A DNA stretch of 34,387 bases from an uncultured Bacteroides sp. (GCA_905198575.1 CAJKDC010000016.1:1-34387), one strand, 5' to 3'. Positions 8,979 to 17,496 are shown, numbered from the stretch's first letter. The notes: generated by a model from the letters alone, not told the origin. Translations and numbers: made by a program.

Positions 8979-10190
8979 TCACTGATATGGATATTTCTGT
9001 TCAAGCTCATGCAAGTAGTTGCACCTGGCCAGGTAGCATGCACCGATGATGCCGGCCTCGTCCTTCAGTACCGAAAGCATGAGCTTGCAGTTTTTATTAA
9101 CCAGCTTGAGCGTATATTTCTTCAAGGCCACCTCAAGAGGCAGCAGTAGGTAGTCGCCCACCTTGGAAAGGCTGCCCCCTATGATGATAAGTTCCGGATT
9201 GAGCAGGTTAATCAGATTGGCCAGTTCTTTGCCCAGCTTGGCAGCCAACTGCTCCATCAGCTCGATGCAGAGCAGGTCCTCGTGCTCGATAGCCAGCAGT
9301 ACGTCGTCCAGCGTGAGACTGTCCGGTTGCCGGTGCACTTTCTCCGATAGGATGGACTGTTTTCCGCTCAGAATTTCTTCCTTGCATATCCGGCACAGGG
9401 CAGAGCCCGACACTTCGGTTTCCAGACAGCCCTTTTTTCCGCAGTGACACAGTATCTCGTTCTCGAAGGCATAAAAATGCCCCAGCTCGCCTGCAAAACC
9501 CGATTTTCCTTTCACAATCTGTCCGTTCAGCATCAGGGCAGCTCCCAGTCCCCAGCTCAAGTTGACGTACACAATGTCCTGCTGATTCTGCACACAGCCC
9601 TTGTACAGCTCTCCGTAAAACATCGAGCGCGTGTCGTTCTCTATCGTAACGGGATGCCCCAGCCTGTATTCCAGTACCTCGGAGATGGGGTCTTCCAGAA
9701 ACGAGAACATGGTGTGGCTCACGCCGTGAACAGGGTTTACCCGTCCCGATATGTTTATCTGGATGTTGATGATGTGGGTCGTATTGATTCTGCTTTCTTT
9801 TATAAACTCCGTCACCCGGCTGCACAGCTCGTCCAGACTTTGGGGCGTATTCCGGTAATTGTAGGGGAGATTCTTCAGCGCCAGTATTTTCCCGGCAAAG
9901 TCAATCAGGCCGACGCGTATGTAGTCCTGCTTGATGTCTATCCCGATGAAGTACCCCACCTGCGCATTGATGGCAAACAGCATGGGCGGACGTCCTTCGC
10001 CCTGCTCCAGCTTTCCGGCATTGCAGATGTATTCTTTTTCCAGCAGTTCGTTTATCAGCTTTCCGGCGGTGGGCAGACTCAGTCCCATTTCTTTGGCTAT
10101 CTGCGGGATGGACAGGGTTTCGTTGTTGATGAAATACGTCAGCAGTCTGTACAGCGAGACTTTCGATTTCTTGTTGCTTCTCTCAATCAT
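8979..10190 (-). CDS. ROK-family transcriptional repressor, probable sialic acid regulator
   Basis: A 403-residue ROK regulator. Residues about 12-60 form a winged helix-turn-helix (SIPQIAKEMGLSLPTAGKLI). Residues 80-390 are the sugar-binding ROK fold, with a zinc site made of His238 (GELGH) and Cys248, Cys250 and Cys255 in CHCGKKGCLE. The phosphate-1 loop reads GIDIKQDYIRVGL and lacks the DxGxT pattern of active kinases, so a regulator is more likely than a glucokinase or ManNAc kinase. It is transcribed away from nanL-nanE-nanT across a 313-base gap with an AT-rich palindrome. The likely job is repression of that operon until an amino-sugar intermediate binds. The family is clear; the ligand and operator are inferred. 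No strong promoter is visible upstream: TATCTTTA (10216-10223, minus strand) matches the -7 box at all but the last base. Confidence 0.9.
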   Translation of the reverse strand: MIERSNKKSKVSLYRLLTYFINNETLSIPQIAKEMGLSLPTAGKLINELLEKEYICNAGKLEQGEGRPPMLFAINAQVGYFIGIDIKQDYIRVGLIDFAGKILALKNLPYNYRNTPQSLDELCSRVTEFIKESRINTTHIINIQINISGRVNPVHGVSHTMFSFLEDPISEVLEYRLGHPVTIENDTRSMFYGELYKGCVQNQQDIVYVNLSWGLGAALMLNGQIVKGKSGFAGELGHFYAFENEILCHCGKKGCLETEVSGSALCRICKEEILSGKQSILSEKVHRQPDSLTLDDVLLAIEHEDLLCIELMEQLAAKLGKELANLINLLNPELIIIGGSLSKVGDYLLLPLEVALKKYTLKLVNKNCKLMLSVLKDEAGIIGACYLARCNYLHELEQKYPYQ

Positions 10191-10329
10191 GGTTCGGCAG
10201 TTTGTTTTCTGCCTGTAAAGATACGAATTGCCTGTATATTCGGTGCACGGAGTTTATAAAAAATATGTCGAAGGAGTGCGTGCGGCTTCGAATATCTGCA
10301 ATGTGGCGTGCAAAAAAGGCCGGAGTTCC

Positions 10330-10353
10330 TAAAATACTTTATAAAGTAATTTA
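10330..10353. promoter_or_regulatory. Palindromic candidate operator for the ROK regulator
   Basis: The core TACTTTATAAAGTA (10335-10348) is a perfect 14-base palindrome. Extending outward, 10330-10333 pair with 10350-10353 after a single mismatch (10334/10349), giving 24 bases with one broken pair. ROK repressors of the NagC/Mlc type bind AT-rich palindromes of comparable size. It lies about 115 bases upstream of the nanL -7 box and about 140 bases from the ROK start codon, so looping or control of the ROK gene is possible. Binding is inferred only. Confidence 0.5.
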
Positions 10354-10465
10354 CTAAATACCCTAAAATGCAGGTTTTTTATGTTGGACAACAAGTTTTC
10401 TGCCGCAATGGTAAATAAACGGCCAAATAAATGCATGCCGCAGGTACTCTATTTAAAATAATGGT

Positions 10466-10473
10466 TATGTTTG
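10466..10473 (+). promoter_or_regulatory. -7 promoter box for nanL-nanE-nanT
   Basis: TATGTTTG matches the Bacteroidales -7 consensus TAnnTTTG at every fixed position. It lies 30 bases before the nanL start, so transcription would begin near 10480 with a short leader. No convincing -33 TTG is found 19-21 bases upstream, which would fit a promoter that needs activation or is only part of the signal. Confidence 0.5.
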
Positions 10474-10503
10474 CCATGTAGTAACCTTAAAACGAATAAT
10501 AGT

Positions 10504-11421
10504 ATGGAAAAAATTATTGGATTAATTGATGCCCCTTTCACTCCTTTTTATGATAACGGTGAAGTCAATCTGGAACCCATTGCTGCCTATGCGGCTATGC
10601 TGGCCAAGAACGGCCTTAAAGGTGTATTTATAAACGGTTCATCGGGCGAAGGCTATATGCTGACCGAGGACGAGCGCATGAAGCTGGCCGAAGAGTGGGT
10701 ACGTGTGGCTCCTGAAGGTTTCAAGGTAATCGTGCACGTGGGTAGCTGCTGCGTGAAGGCGAGCCGGATGCTGGCCGAACATGCGCAGAAAATCGGGGCA
10801 TGGGGTATCGGTGCCATGGCGCCTCCGTTCCCGAAGGTAGGCCGCATCGAAGAACTGGTGAAATACTGCGAAGAAATTGCGGCCGGTGCGCCCGAACTGC
10901 CGTTCTATTATTATCATATCCCGGCATTCAACGGAGCTTTCCTGCCGATGGTAGAGCTGCTGAAGGCGGTGGACGGACGTATCCCGAATTTTGCCGGAAT
11001 CAAATATACGTACGAAAGCATTTATGAGTACAACCAGTGCCGGTTGTATAAGGACGGCAAATACGACATGCTGCACGGTCAGGACGAGACCATTCTTCCT
11101 TCGCTGGCCATGGGAGGCGCGCAGGGAGGTATCGGCGGTACTACCAACTATAACGGTATCAATCTGGTGGGCATTATCGATGCCTGGAAGGCAGGTGATA
11201 TAGAAAAGGCGCGTGAGCTGCAGAATTTCTCGCAGGAGGTGATCAATGTGATTTGCCATTACCGCGGCAACATCGTGGGCGGCAAACGCATCATGAAGCT
11301 TATCGGACTGGATTTGGGCAAGAACCGTACGCCTTTCCAGAACATGACCGACGAGGAAGAGGCACGTATGAAAGCCGAACTGGAAGCGATTAATTTCTTC
11401 GAACGTTGTAATAAATTTTAA
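10504..11421 (+). CDS. nanL: N-acetylneuraminate lyase
   Basis: A cytoplasmic class I aldolase that splits N-acetylneuraminate into ManNAc and pyruvate, the first intracellular step of sialic acid use. From ATG 10504 the product is 305 residues, the usual length for the dihydrodipicolinate synthase/NanA family. Key residues are visible: the Schiff-base Lys167 in FAGIKYTY, the catalytic Tyr137 in FYYYHIP, and the carboxylate-binding loop GSSGEG (45-50, usually GSTGE). An upstream in-frame TTG at 10471 lies inside the promoter box and is not a credible start. It is directly followed by the epimerase gene, whose ATG begins the base after its stop codon. This lyase-epimerase-transporter order is that of the nanLET operon described in Bacteroides fragilis. 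Confidence 0.93.
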   Translation: MEKIIGLIDAPFTPFYDNGEVNLEPIAAYAAMLAKNGLKGVFINGSSGEGYMLTEDERMKLAEEWVRVAPEGFKVIVHVGSCCVKASRMLAEHAQKIGAWGIGAMAPPFPKVGRIEELVKYCEEIAAGAPELPFYYYHIPAFNGAFLPMVELLKAVDGRIPNFAGIKYTYESIYEYNQCRLYKDGKYDMLHGQDETILPSLAMGGAQGGIGGTTNYNGINLVGIIDAWKAGDIEKARELQNFSQEVINVICHYRGNIVGGKRIMKLIGLDLGKNRTPFQNMTDEEEARMKAELEAINFFERCNKF

Positions 11422-12618
11422 ATGCCGGAAGATATGATGTCTGCAGAAATTTATGCGAAATACTGGGCAGAGAACTACAAGCAGGACCTGACCCAAAATA
11501 TCATGCCTTTCTGGCTGAAGAACGGACTGGATAAGGAATTCGGGGGTATTTATACCTGTCTGACACGCAACGGACACCTGATGGATACGACCAAGTCGGT
11601 GTGGTTTCAGGGACGTTTTGCCTTTATCTGTGCTTTTGCTTACAATAATGTAGAAAAACGGCCGGAATGGCTGGAAGCAGCCAAGGCTACACTGGACTTC
11701 ATCGAGGAACACTGCTTTGATACCGACGGCCGGATGTTCTTCGAGGTGGCTGCCGACGGAATACCGCTCCGCAAGCGCCGGTATGTGTTCTCGGAAAGTT
11801 TTGCGGCTATTGCCATGGCCGAATATGCGCTGGCTACAGGCGATGCGGAATATGCCCGCAAGGCACTCGACTTATTCAAGCGTATGCGGCATTTCCTCCG
11901 TACGCCGGGCATCCTGGAACCGAAGTATCTGCCGGCAGTACAGGCGCAGGGACATTCCATCACCATGATTATGGTGAATGTGGCATCGTGCATCAAGAAG
12001 GTGATTTCGGATCCGGAGCTGGATGCGCAGATAGAGGAATCGGTTTATGCGCTGAAAAAATATTTCATGCATCCGGAGTTCAAGGCACTGCTGGAGACTG
12101 TAGGGCCTAAGGGCGAGTTTATCGATACCATCAACGGACGGACCATCAATCCGGGACATTGCATCGAAACGGCCTGGTTCTTGTTTGATGTGGCTGCAGG
12201 TATGGGCGGCAACAAGGAGCTGGTGGACATGGCGCTGACTATCTTCGACTGGTCGTGGGACTGGGGATGGGACAACCAGTATGGCGGTATCATCAATTTC
12301 CGCGACTGTAAGAATCTTCCTTGTCAGGATTATTCGCAGGATATGAAATTCTGGTGGCCGCAGACGGAAGCGATTATTGCCAGTCTGTATGCCTATAAAC
12401 TGACGAAGGACGAGAAATACCTGAAACGCCATAAGGTTATCAGTGACTGGACGTATGCGCATTTCCCGGATGCCGAGTTTGGCGAATGGTATGGCTATCT
12501 GCATCGGGACGGTACGGTGGCACAGACAGCTAAGGGAAATATCTTCAAAGGTCCGTTCCATATCCCCAGAATGATGGTTAAGGGATATATGTTGTGTAAT
12601 GAAATTTTATCGGAATAA
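11422..12618 (+). CDS. nanE: N-acylglucosamine 2-epimerase (ManNAc to GlcNAc)
   Basis: A 398-residue AGE-family epimerase, an (alpha/alpha)6 barrel that interconverts ManNAc and GlcNAc. In Bacteroidetes this enzyme acts on free ManNAc and replaces the ManNAc kinase and ManNAc-6-P epimerase of enterobacteria. The two catalytic histidines of the family appear as His246 in NPGHCIET and His380 in GPFHIPRM. Other conserved features are WFQGRFAF (61-68), QGHSITMIMV (176-185), WDWGWDNQYGGI (279-290) and WWPQTEA (311-317). The start at 11422 abuts the nanL stop, implying translational coupling. ATGs at 11434 and 11437 (residues 5 and 6) are possible alternatives. The GlcNAc product would be phosphorylated by a hexokinase outside this window. 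Confidence 0.93.
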   Translation: MPEDMMSAEIYAKYWAENYKQDLTQNIMPFWLKNGLDKEFGGIYTCLTRNGHLMDTTKSVWFQGRFAFICAFAYNNVEKRPEWLEAAKATLDFIEEHCFDTDGRMFFEVAADGIPLRKRRYVFSESFAAIAMAEYALATGDAEYARKALDLFKRMRHFLRTPGILEPKYLPAVQAQGHSITMIMVNVASCIKKVISDPELDAQIEESVYALKKYFMHPEFKALLETVGPKGEFIDTINGRTINPGHCIETAWFLFDVAAGMGGNKELVDMALTIFDWSWDWGWDNQYGGIINFRDCKNLPCQDYSQDMKFWWPQTEAIIASLYAYKLTKDEKYLKRHKVISDWTYAHFPDAEFGEWYGYLHRDGTVAQTAKGNIFKGPFHIPRMMVKGYMLCNEILSE

Positions 12619-12627
12619 CGGCAGCCT

Positions 12628-13866
12628 ATGAAGAATTCGAAATATTATCCCTGGGTGGTGGTAGGTCTGTTGTGGGTGGTTGCCCTGCTGAACTATATGG
12701 ACCGCCAGATGCTCAGTACGATGAAAGAGGCCATGCAGATAGACATCGTGGAACTGCAGTCGGCGGCCAACTTCGGTTATCTGATGGCTGTCTTTCTGTG
12801 GATTTACGGATTGATGAGTCCGGTGTCGGGTATCATTGCCGACCGCCTGAACCGTAAGTGGCTGATTGTGGGAAGCCTGTTTGTATGGTCGTCTGTGACT
12901 TACCTGATGGGTGTGGCCGATACGTACGACCAGGTGCTCTGGCTGCGTGCCGTGATGGGAGTGAGCGAAGCGCTGTATATACCGGCTGCCTTGTCGCTGA
13001 TAGCCGATTACCATACGGGCAAGTCGCGCTCGCTGGCCATCGGTATCCACATGACGGGTCTGTACATGGGACAGGCTGTGGGAGGTTTTGGCGCTACGGT
13101 GGCGGCTACTTTCTCGTGGCATACCACGTTCCACTGGTTCGGTATCATCGGTATTGCATATGCACTGGTACTGATTCTTTTCCTGCACGACAAGAAAACG
13201 GAACCTGTTTTAGGTCCTGTACCTGAAAAGACGGAAAACCGCGAGTCGGAGAGTGTGTTCACCAGTCTCAAGTCGCTGCTGACGAATGTGGCGTTCTGGG
13301 TCATCCTGCTGTATTTTGCAGCTCCCAGCTTGCCGGGATGGGCTACGAAGAACTGGCTGCCTACGCTCTTTGCCGAGAATCTGGACATGCCGATGGCGCA
13401 GGCGGGCCCGATTTCTACTATTACCATTGCGGTTTCTTCGTTTATCGGTGTCGTTATCGGCGGTACGCTGTCCGACAAGTGGGTGCAGCGCAACCTGCGG
13501 GGCCGTGTTTATACGGGGGCTATCGGACTGGGACTGACGATTCCTTCGCTGCTTTTGCTGGGCTTCGGTCATAACATTGTAGCAGTGGTAGGTGCCGGTT
13601 TGCTGTTCGGTATCGGTTACGGTATTTTCGATACCAACAATATGCCTATCCTGTGCCAGTTTGTATCGGCACGGCAACGGGCTACGGCGTATGGAGTAAT
13701 GAATATGGTCGGTGTGTTTGCCGGTGCCTTTATCACCAACCTGCTGGGAAGCTGGGGCGACAGCGGTAATCTGGGACTGGGATTTGCCATGCTGGCTGTA
13801 GTGGTGGCTGTAGCACTGGCTGCCCAGCTGTATTTCCTTCGTCCTAAGACGGACAATGTAGAGTAA
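12628..13866 (+). CDS. nanT: MFS transporter, probable sialic acid permease
   Basis: A 412-residue major facilitator protein with about 12 hydrophobic segments and a charged central loop near residues 190-215. NYMDRQMLS (22-30) after the first membrane helix and YLMGVADTYDQVLWLRAVMGVSEA (two consecutive stretches, about 93-116) resemble the anion:cation symporter branch of the MFS. It is expected to bring N-acetylneuraminate across the inner membrane by cation symport. Nine bases separate it from nanE, and the gene order matches the Bacteroides nanLET operon, which supports the substrate. Sequence alone would also allow hexuronate or another organic anion. A strong bidirectional terminator follows. 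Confidence 0.85.
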   Translation: MKNSKYYPWVVVGLLWVVALLNYMDRQMLSTMKEAMQIDIVELQSAANFGYLMAVFLWIYGLMSPVSGIIADRLNRKWLIVGSLFVWSSVTYLMGVADTYDQVLWLRAVMGVSEALYIPAALSLIADYHTGKSRSLAIGIHMTGLYMGQAVGGFGATVAATFSWHTTFHWFGIIGIAYALVLILFLHDKKTEPVLGPVPEKTENRESESVFTSLKSLLTNVAFWVILLYFAAPSLPGWATKNWLPTLFAENLDMPMAQAGPISTITIAVSSFIGVVIGGTLSDKWVQRNLRGRVYTGAIGLGLTIPSLLLLGFGHNIVAVVGAGLLFGIGYGIFDTNNMPILCQFVSARQRATAYGVMNMVGVFAGAFITNLLGSWGDSGNLGLGFAMLAVVVAVALAAQLYFLRPKTDNVE

Positions 13867-13898
13867 CCCGATTGACAGGGGACTGTATAGAAAATAGT

Positions 13899-13940
13899 TA
13901 TCCCGTCCGGCTGTGCAGTGCATGCATGCCGGACGGGATA
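13899..13940. terminator. Bidirectional terminator between nanT and uvrB
   Basis: Perfect 13-bp stem: TATCCCGTCCGGC (13899-13911) pairs with 13928-13940 around a 16-base loop, followed by TTTTTT (13941-13946) on the plus strand. On the minus strand the stem is followed by a shorter A/T run. It sits between the converging nanT and uvrB genes and probably serves both. Confidence 0.88.
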
Positions 13941-13957
13941 TTTTTTACAGGTTCCTT

Positions 13958-15997
13958 TCAGGCTTCCGCCGAAGACTGTTTGGCCAGCAGGTCTTCCATC
14001 TTGAGCAGCTCGTCGCGATACTGGGCAGCCGTGATGAAGTCCAGCTTCTTGGCCGCCTCCTGCATCAGCTTGCGGGTATGCTCGATGCTCTTTTCCAGTT
14101 GCGGACGGGACATGTACTGCATAATCGGGTCGGCAGCCAGACTGATTTGTTCCGGTGCATCGGTATATGCCTTTGGAGCAGCCTGCTGCGGCTCTGTGGC
14201 GCTTTCGGCCAGCAGCACATTCTTGCGGTTGCGCTTAATCTGTTTCGGGGTGATGCCGTGCGCTTCGTTGTAGGCCAGCTGCTTTTCGCGGCGGCGGTTG
14301 GTTTCGTCAATCGTCTGCTGCATACTGTCCGTTATCTTGTCGGCATACATGATGACTTTTCCGTTGATGTTACGGGCAGCACGTCCTGCGGTCTGCGTAA
14401 GCGAACGGTGCGAGCGCAGGAAGCCTTCCTTGTCGGCATCCAGAATGGCTACCAGCGATACCTCCGGCAGGTCCAGTCCCTCACGCAGCAGGTTTACGCC
14501 AATCAGCACGTCGTAGATGCCGGCACGCAGGTCTTCCATAATCTTCACGCGCTCCAGCGTATCCACGTCGCTGTGTATGTAATTGCATCTTATGCCGTTG
14601 TTCAGCAGGTATTCGGTCAGCTCCTCGGCCATACGCTTGGTCAGTGTGGTGACCAGTACGCGTTCTTCCACCTCGATGCGTTGCTGAATCTCTTCCAGCA
14701 GGTCGTCTATCTGGTTCAGGCTGGGGCGCACTTCGATAATGGGGTCCAGCAGACCTGTAGGACGGATGACCTGGTCTACCACGATGCCTTCACTCTGTTG
14801 CAGCTCGTAGTCGGCCGGCGTGGCACTCACGTAGATGACCTGCTTGGCCAGCTCCTGAAACTCCTCGAACTTGAGCGGACGGTTATCCATGGCGGCAGGC
14901 AGACGGAAACCGTATTCCACCAGATTTTCCTTACGGGCACGGTCGCCGCCATACATGGCCCGGATTTGAGGCACGCTGACGTGGCTTTCGTCGATGACGA
15001 TGAGAAAATCTTCCGGGAAGAAATCCAGCAGGCAGTAAGGACGGGTACCCGGCTCGCGTCCGTCGAAATAGCGCGAGTAGTTCTCGATGCCCGAGCAGTG
15101 CCCCAGTTCGCGGAGCATCTCCATGTCGTAGGTGACACGCTCGTACAGGCGCTTGGCCTCGTAAGTCTTGCCGATATCCTCGAAGTAGGCTACCTGCTTG
15201 GTCAGGTCGTCTTCAATCTGGTGAATGGCCCGCAGGGTACTCTCCTTGGTCGTCATGAAGAGGTTGGCCGGATAAATCTTATACTCTTCGAACGAGCCTG
15301 TACGGCTGCCCGATACGGGTTCTACCTCTTCGATGGCATCAATCTCGTCGTCCCAGAAAATCACCCGCAGGATGTGGTCGGTATAGGCCAGATAAATATC
15401 GACCGTATCTCCCTTCACGCGGAAATTGCCGCGGTTGAGTTCAATGTCGTTGCGCACGTACAGACTGTCTACCAGGCGGCGCAGAAAGACGTTGCGGTCC
15501 AGCAGCTTGCCTCGCTTGATTTCAATCACGTTGTTGTAGAAGTCGGCCGGGTTTCCCATACCGTAGATGCACGAAACGGAAGACACTACAATGACATCTT
15601 TCCGTCCGGAGAGGAGTGAAGAGGTGGCAGCCAGACGCAGCTTGTCTATTTCTTCGTTGATAGCCAGGTCTTTCTCGATGTACGTGTCGGTAGAAGGCAG
15701 GTAGGCCTCCGGCTGGTAATAATCGTAATAAGACACGTAATACTCCACAGCATTGTGCGGGAAGAAACTCTTGAACTCGCCGTACAGCTGGGCAGCCAGT
15801 GTCTTGTTGTGGCTGAGGATGAGCGTAGGCTTGTTGATATTCTTGATGACATTGGCTATGGTGAACGTCTTGCCCGAACCGGTGACACCCAGCAGGGTCT
15901 GTGCCGGTACGCCCTGCAATACTCCCTGTGTGAGCTGGGCGATGGCTTCGGGCTGGTCGCCCATCGGACTGTAATCGGATACTAATTCAAAATTCAT
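13958..15997 (-). CDS. uvrB: Excinuclease ABC subunit B
   Basis: The helicase-like subunit of nucleotide excision repair that is loaded by UvrA, verifies the lesion and recruits UvrC. The 679-residue product has Walker A GVTGSGKT (37-44), the beta-hairpin region YYVSYYDYYQPEAYLP that pries strands apart, the VIDESHVS helicase motif, the LREGLDLPEVSL and QTAGRAARN motifs V and VI, and a C-terminal UVR motif (KKLDFITAAQYRDELLKMED) that contacts UvrC. I start at the ATG at 15997 (MNFELVSDYSPMGDQPEAI), which is where homologues normally begin. An in-frame ATG at 16006 would add MHN. It converges on nanT and diverges from bamD. Confidence 0.97.
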   Translation of the reverse strand: MNFELVSDYSPMGDQPEAIAQLTQGVLQGVPAQTLLGVTGSGKTFTIANVIKNINKPTLILSHNKTLAAQLYGEFKSFFPHNAVEYYVSYYDYYQPEAYLPSTDTYIEKDLAINEEIDKLRLAATSSLLSGRKDVIVVSSVSCIYGMGNPADFYNNVIEIKRGKLLDRNVFLRRLVDSLYVRNDIELNRGNFRVKGDTVDIYLAYTDHILRVIFWDDEIDAIEEVEPVSGSRTGSFEEYKIYPANLFMTTKESTLRAIHQIEDDLTKQVAYFEDIGKTYEAKRLYERVTYDMEMLRELGHCSGIENYSRYFDGREPGTRPYCLLDFFPEDFLIVIDESHVSVPQIRAMYGGDRARKENLVEYGFRLPAAMDNRPLKFEEFQELAKQVIYVSATPADYELQQSEGIVVDQVIRPTGLLDPIIEVRPSLNQIDDLLEEIQQRIEVEERVLVTTLTKRMAEELTEYLLNNGIRCNYIHSDVDTLERVKIMEDLRAGIYDVLIGVNLLREGLDLPEVSLVAILDADKEGFLRSHRSLTQTAGRAARNINGKVIMYADKITDSMQQTIDETNRRREKQLAYNEAHGITPKQIKRNRKNVLLAESATEPQQAAPKAYTDAPEQISLAADPIMQYMSRPQLEKSIEHTRKLMQEAAKKLDFITAAQYRDELLKMEDLLAKQSSAEA

Positions 15998-16052
15998 GTT
16001 GTGCAAATCAAAGTGAGAAATCGGGCATTCCCGTTTTTAGCGGGAAATGCAG

Positions 16053-16068
16053 TGTGTAAAGTTACACA
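16053..16068. promoter_or_regulatory. Palindrome in the uvrB-bamD divergent region
   Basis: TGTGTAA and TTACACA are perfect 7-base arms around AG. The block overlaps a minus-strand -7-like sequence (TAACTTTA, plus coordinates 16057-16064) that could drive uvrB. Next to it, 16025-16033 and 16041-16050 can form a second hairpin (GCATTCCCG with CGGGAAATGC, one bulge) in the uvrB leader. An operator for damage-responsive or other control is possible but unproven. Confidence 0.45.
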
Positions 16069-16135
16069 TTTTCTTGAACCCTCTGGCCAAATGCCTGAAT
16101 GAAAACACTTTTTTGCATTAAAAAACCTTCATCTG

Positions 16136-16166
16136 TTGTATTATTCGGCAGAAACCAGTAAATTTG
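16136..16166 (+). promoter_or_regulatory. Bacteroidales-type promoter for bamD
   Basis: TTG at 16136-16138, a 20-base spacer, then TAAATTTG at 16159-16166. This fits the -33 TTG / -7 TAnnTTTG pattern with the expected 19-21 base spacing. The predicted transcription start is near 16173, leaving a leader of roughly a dozen bases before the bamD ATG at 16186. Confidence 0.7.
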
Positions 16167-16185
16167 CGCAATTATTGTGAATAGC

Positions 16186-17034
16186 ATGAAAAAATACATT
16201 GTAATGGCTCTTTGCTCTGCTGGGGTGCTGACTTCTTGCGGAGAATATAATAAAGTGCTGAAATGCACGGACTATGAATATAAGTACGAGGCGGCGAAGT
16301 CTTACTTTGCCCAGGGTCAGAATACCAAGGCGGCCACTCTGCTTGAGGACTTGATCACAATTCTGAAGGGAACTTCGAGTGGTGAGGAGTCGCTGTATAT
16401 GCTGAGTATGGCTTATTATAACCAGGGGGATTACGTGACGGCTGCCCAGTATCTCAATACTTATTATACGACTTATCCGCGTGGCAAGTACACCGAACAG
16501 GCCCGTTTCAATGCCGGACGTGCGCTGTATCTGGATACTCCGGAACCGCGTCTGGACCAGTCGAGTACGGTAAAGGCCATACAGGAGTTGCAGATGTTCA
16601 TGGAGTATTTTCCGCGCAGTGAGCGTAAGGATGAAGCTCAGAACATGATTTTTGAATTGCAGGACAAGCTGGTAGAGAAGGATTACCTGTCGGCCAAGTT
16701 GTATTACGACTTGGGTGACTATACCGGAAACAGTTCTTACAGTACCACCGGTAATAATTATCTGGCTGCCATTGTTACCGCACAGAATATTCTGAAGGAT
16801 TATCCGTACACCAAGTTGCGTGAAGACATCTCGATTCTGATTCTGCGTGCCCGTTATGACATGGCCAAAGCCAGTGTGGACGAGAAGAAGGAAGAGCGTA
16901 TGCGTGACACCATTGACGAGTATTATGCTTTTATCAACGAATTCCCGGAAAGCAAATACTTGGCCGAGGCTGAGAAAATGTTCAAGGATGCCAGCACTTA
17001 TGTGAAGGATTCTTCAGACGACAGTGATTATTGA
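16186..17034 (+). CDS. bamD: Outer membrane assembly lipoprotein BamD
   Basis: A 282-residue TPR lipoprotein of the beta-barrel assembly machine, anchored to the inner face of the outer membrane, where it works with BamA. The signal peptide ends in the lipobox LTSC (lipidated Cys18). YEAAKSYFAQGQNTKAATLLEDLI is followed by further TPR-like helix pairs (YYNQGDYVTAAQYLNTY, then the PRSERKDEAQNMIFELQDKL region), and the acidic tail SSDDSDY ends the protein. The start is the ATG at 16186; the in-frame GTG at 16177 lies only a few bases past the predicted transcription start and would add three residues before the signal peptide. It is followed 46 bases later by the omega-like gene. Confidence 0.92.
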   Translation: MKKYIVMALCSAGVLTSCGEYNKVLKCTDYEYKYEAAKSYFAQGQNTKAATLLEDLITILKGTSSGEESLYMLSMAYYNQGDYVTAAQYLNTYYTTYPRGKYTEQARFNAGRALYLDTPEPRLDQSSTVKAIQELQMFMEYFPRSERKDEAQNMIFELQDKLVEKDYLSAKLYYDLGDYTGNSSYSTTGNNYLAAIVTAQNILKDYPYTKLREDISILILRARYDMAKASVDEKKEERMRDTIDEYYAFINEFPESKYLAEAEKMFKDASTYVKDSSDDSDY

Positions 17035-17080
17035 TGTGAACCATTTGTAAATAAGAACAATTTATAATATAAAAGGAATT

Positions 17081-17416
17081 ATGGATTATAAAAAAACGAA
17101 CGCGCCGACGAACACCGTTACCCGTAACATGATGGACTTGTGCGAGGACACAGGTAATGTTTATGAAACTGTTGTAATCATCGGTAAACGTGCCAACCAG
17201 ATTGCAGTGGAGATGAAGAACGACCTTTCGAAGAAGTTGCAGGAGTTTGCATCTTATAACGATAATCTGGAGGAAGTTTTCGAAAACAGAGAGCAGATTG
17301 AAATCTCACGCTACTATGAAAAGTTGCCGAAACCTACTTTGATTGCTGCACAGGAATACGAAGAAGGTAAGGTTTACTACCGTAATCCTGCTAAGGAAAA
17401 AGAAAAATTGCAATAA
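17081..17416 (+). CDS. rpoZ: RNA polymerase omega-like subunit (Rpb6/RpoZ type)
   Basis: A 111-residue acidic protein resembling the divergent omega subunit of Bacteroidales RNA polymerase. The segment VTRNMMDLCEDTGNVYETVVIIGKRANQIA (read in two parts, residues about 13-42) resembles the omega core, in which a short helix is followed by an Arg/Ala/Asn-Gln-rich helix that clamps the beta-prime subunit. The C-terminal half (EEVFENREQIEISRYYEKLPKPT, continuous with an acidic linker) is typical of the Bacteroidetes version. No signal peptide. It lies between bamD and the DUF4293 gene, probably co-transcribed with bamD, and is followed by a hairpin terminator. The assignment rests on recognition of the family pattern. 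Confidence 0.8.
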   Translation: MDYKKTNAPTNTVTRNMMDLCEDTGNVYETVVIIGKRANQIAVEMKNDLSKKLQEFASYNDNLEEVFENREQIEISRYYEKLPKPTLIAAQEYEEGKVYYRNPAKEKEKLQ

Positions 17417-17431
17417 GGGTCCGTTCCCTGC

Positions 17432-17461
17432 AAAGGCCGTTTCCCATCCGAAGCGGCCTTT
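17432..17461 (+). terminator. Terminator after rpoZ
   Basis: AAAGGCCG (17432-17439) pairs perfectly with CGGCCTTT (17454-17461) around a 14-base loop, followed by ATTTTTG. Position just after the rpoZ stop suggests that part of the bamD-rpoZ transcript ends here and the next gene is reached by read-through or its own promoter. Confidence 0.8.
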
Positions 17462-17496
17462 ATTTTTGTTGAATCTGATAATATGTAAAAATAGTT

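Larger units (their letters stand above)
10191..10503. promoter_or_regulatory. Divergent control region between ROK gene and nanL
   Basis: This gene-free stretch of 313 bases is AT-rich in its right half. It holds a minus-strand near-promoter for the ROK gene (10216-10223), a 24-base imperfect palindrome (10330-10353) and a plus-strand -7 box (10466-10473). No riboswitch-like fold is apparent, and I see no small gene in it. Confidence 0.7.

Noticed and set aside
8979..10190. The ROK protein as a sugar kinase (glucokinase or ManNAc kinase).
   Set aside because: It has an N-terminal winged helix and its phosphate-1 loop lacks the DxGxT pattern, so a regulator is more likely.
10471..10503. Upstream TTG start for nanL that would add 11 residues.
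   Set aside because: It overlaps the -7 promoter box, and homologues begin at the ATG at 10504.
13913..15619. Long open reading frame (568 codons) on the plus strand opposite uvrB.
   Set aside because: It is fully antisense to a complete, well conserved uvrB, and its translation shows no domain or signal; codon bias of the real gene explains it.
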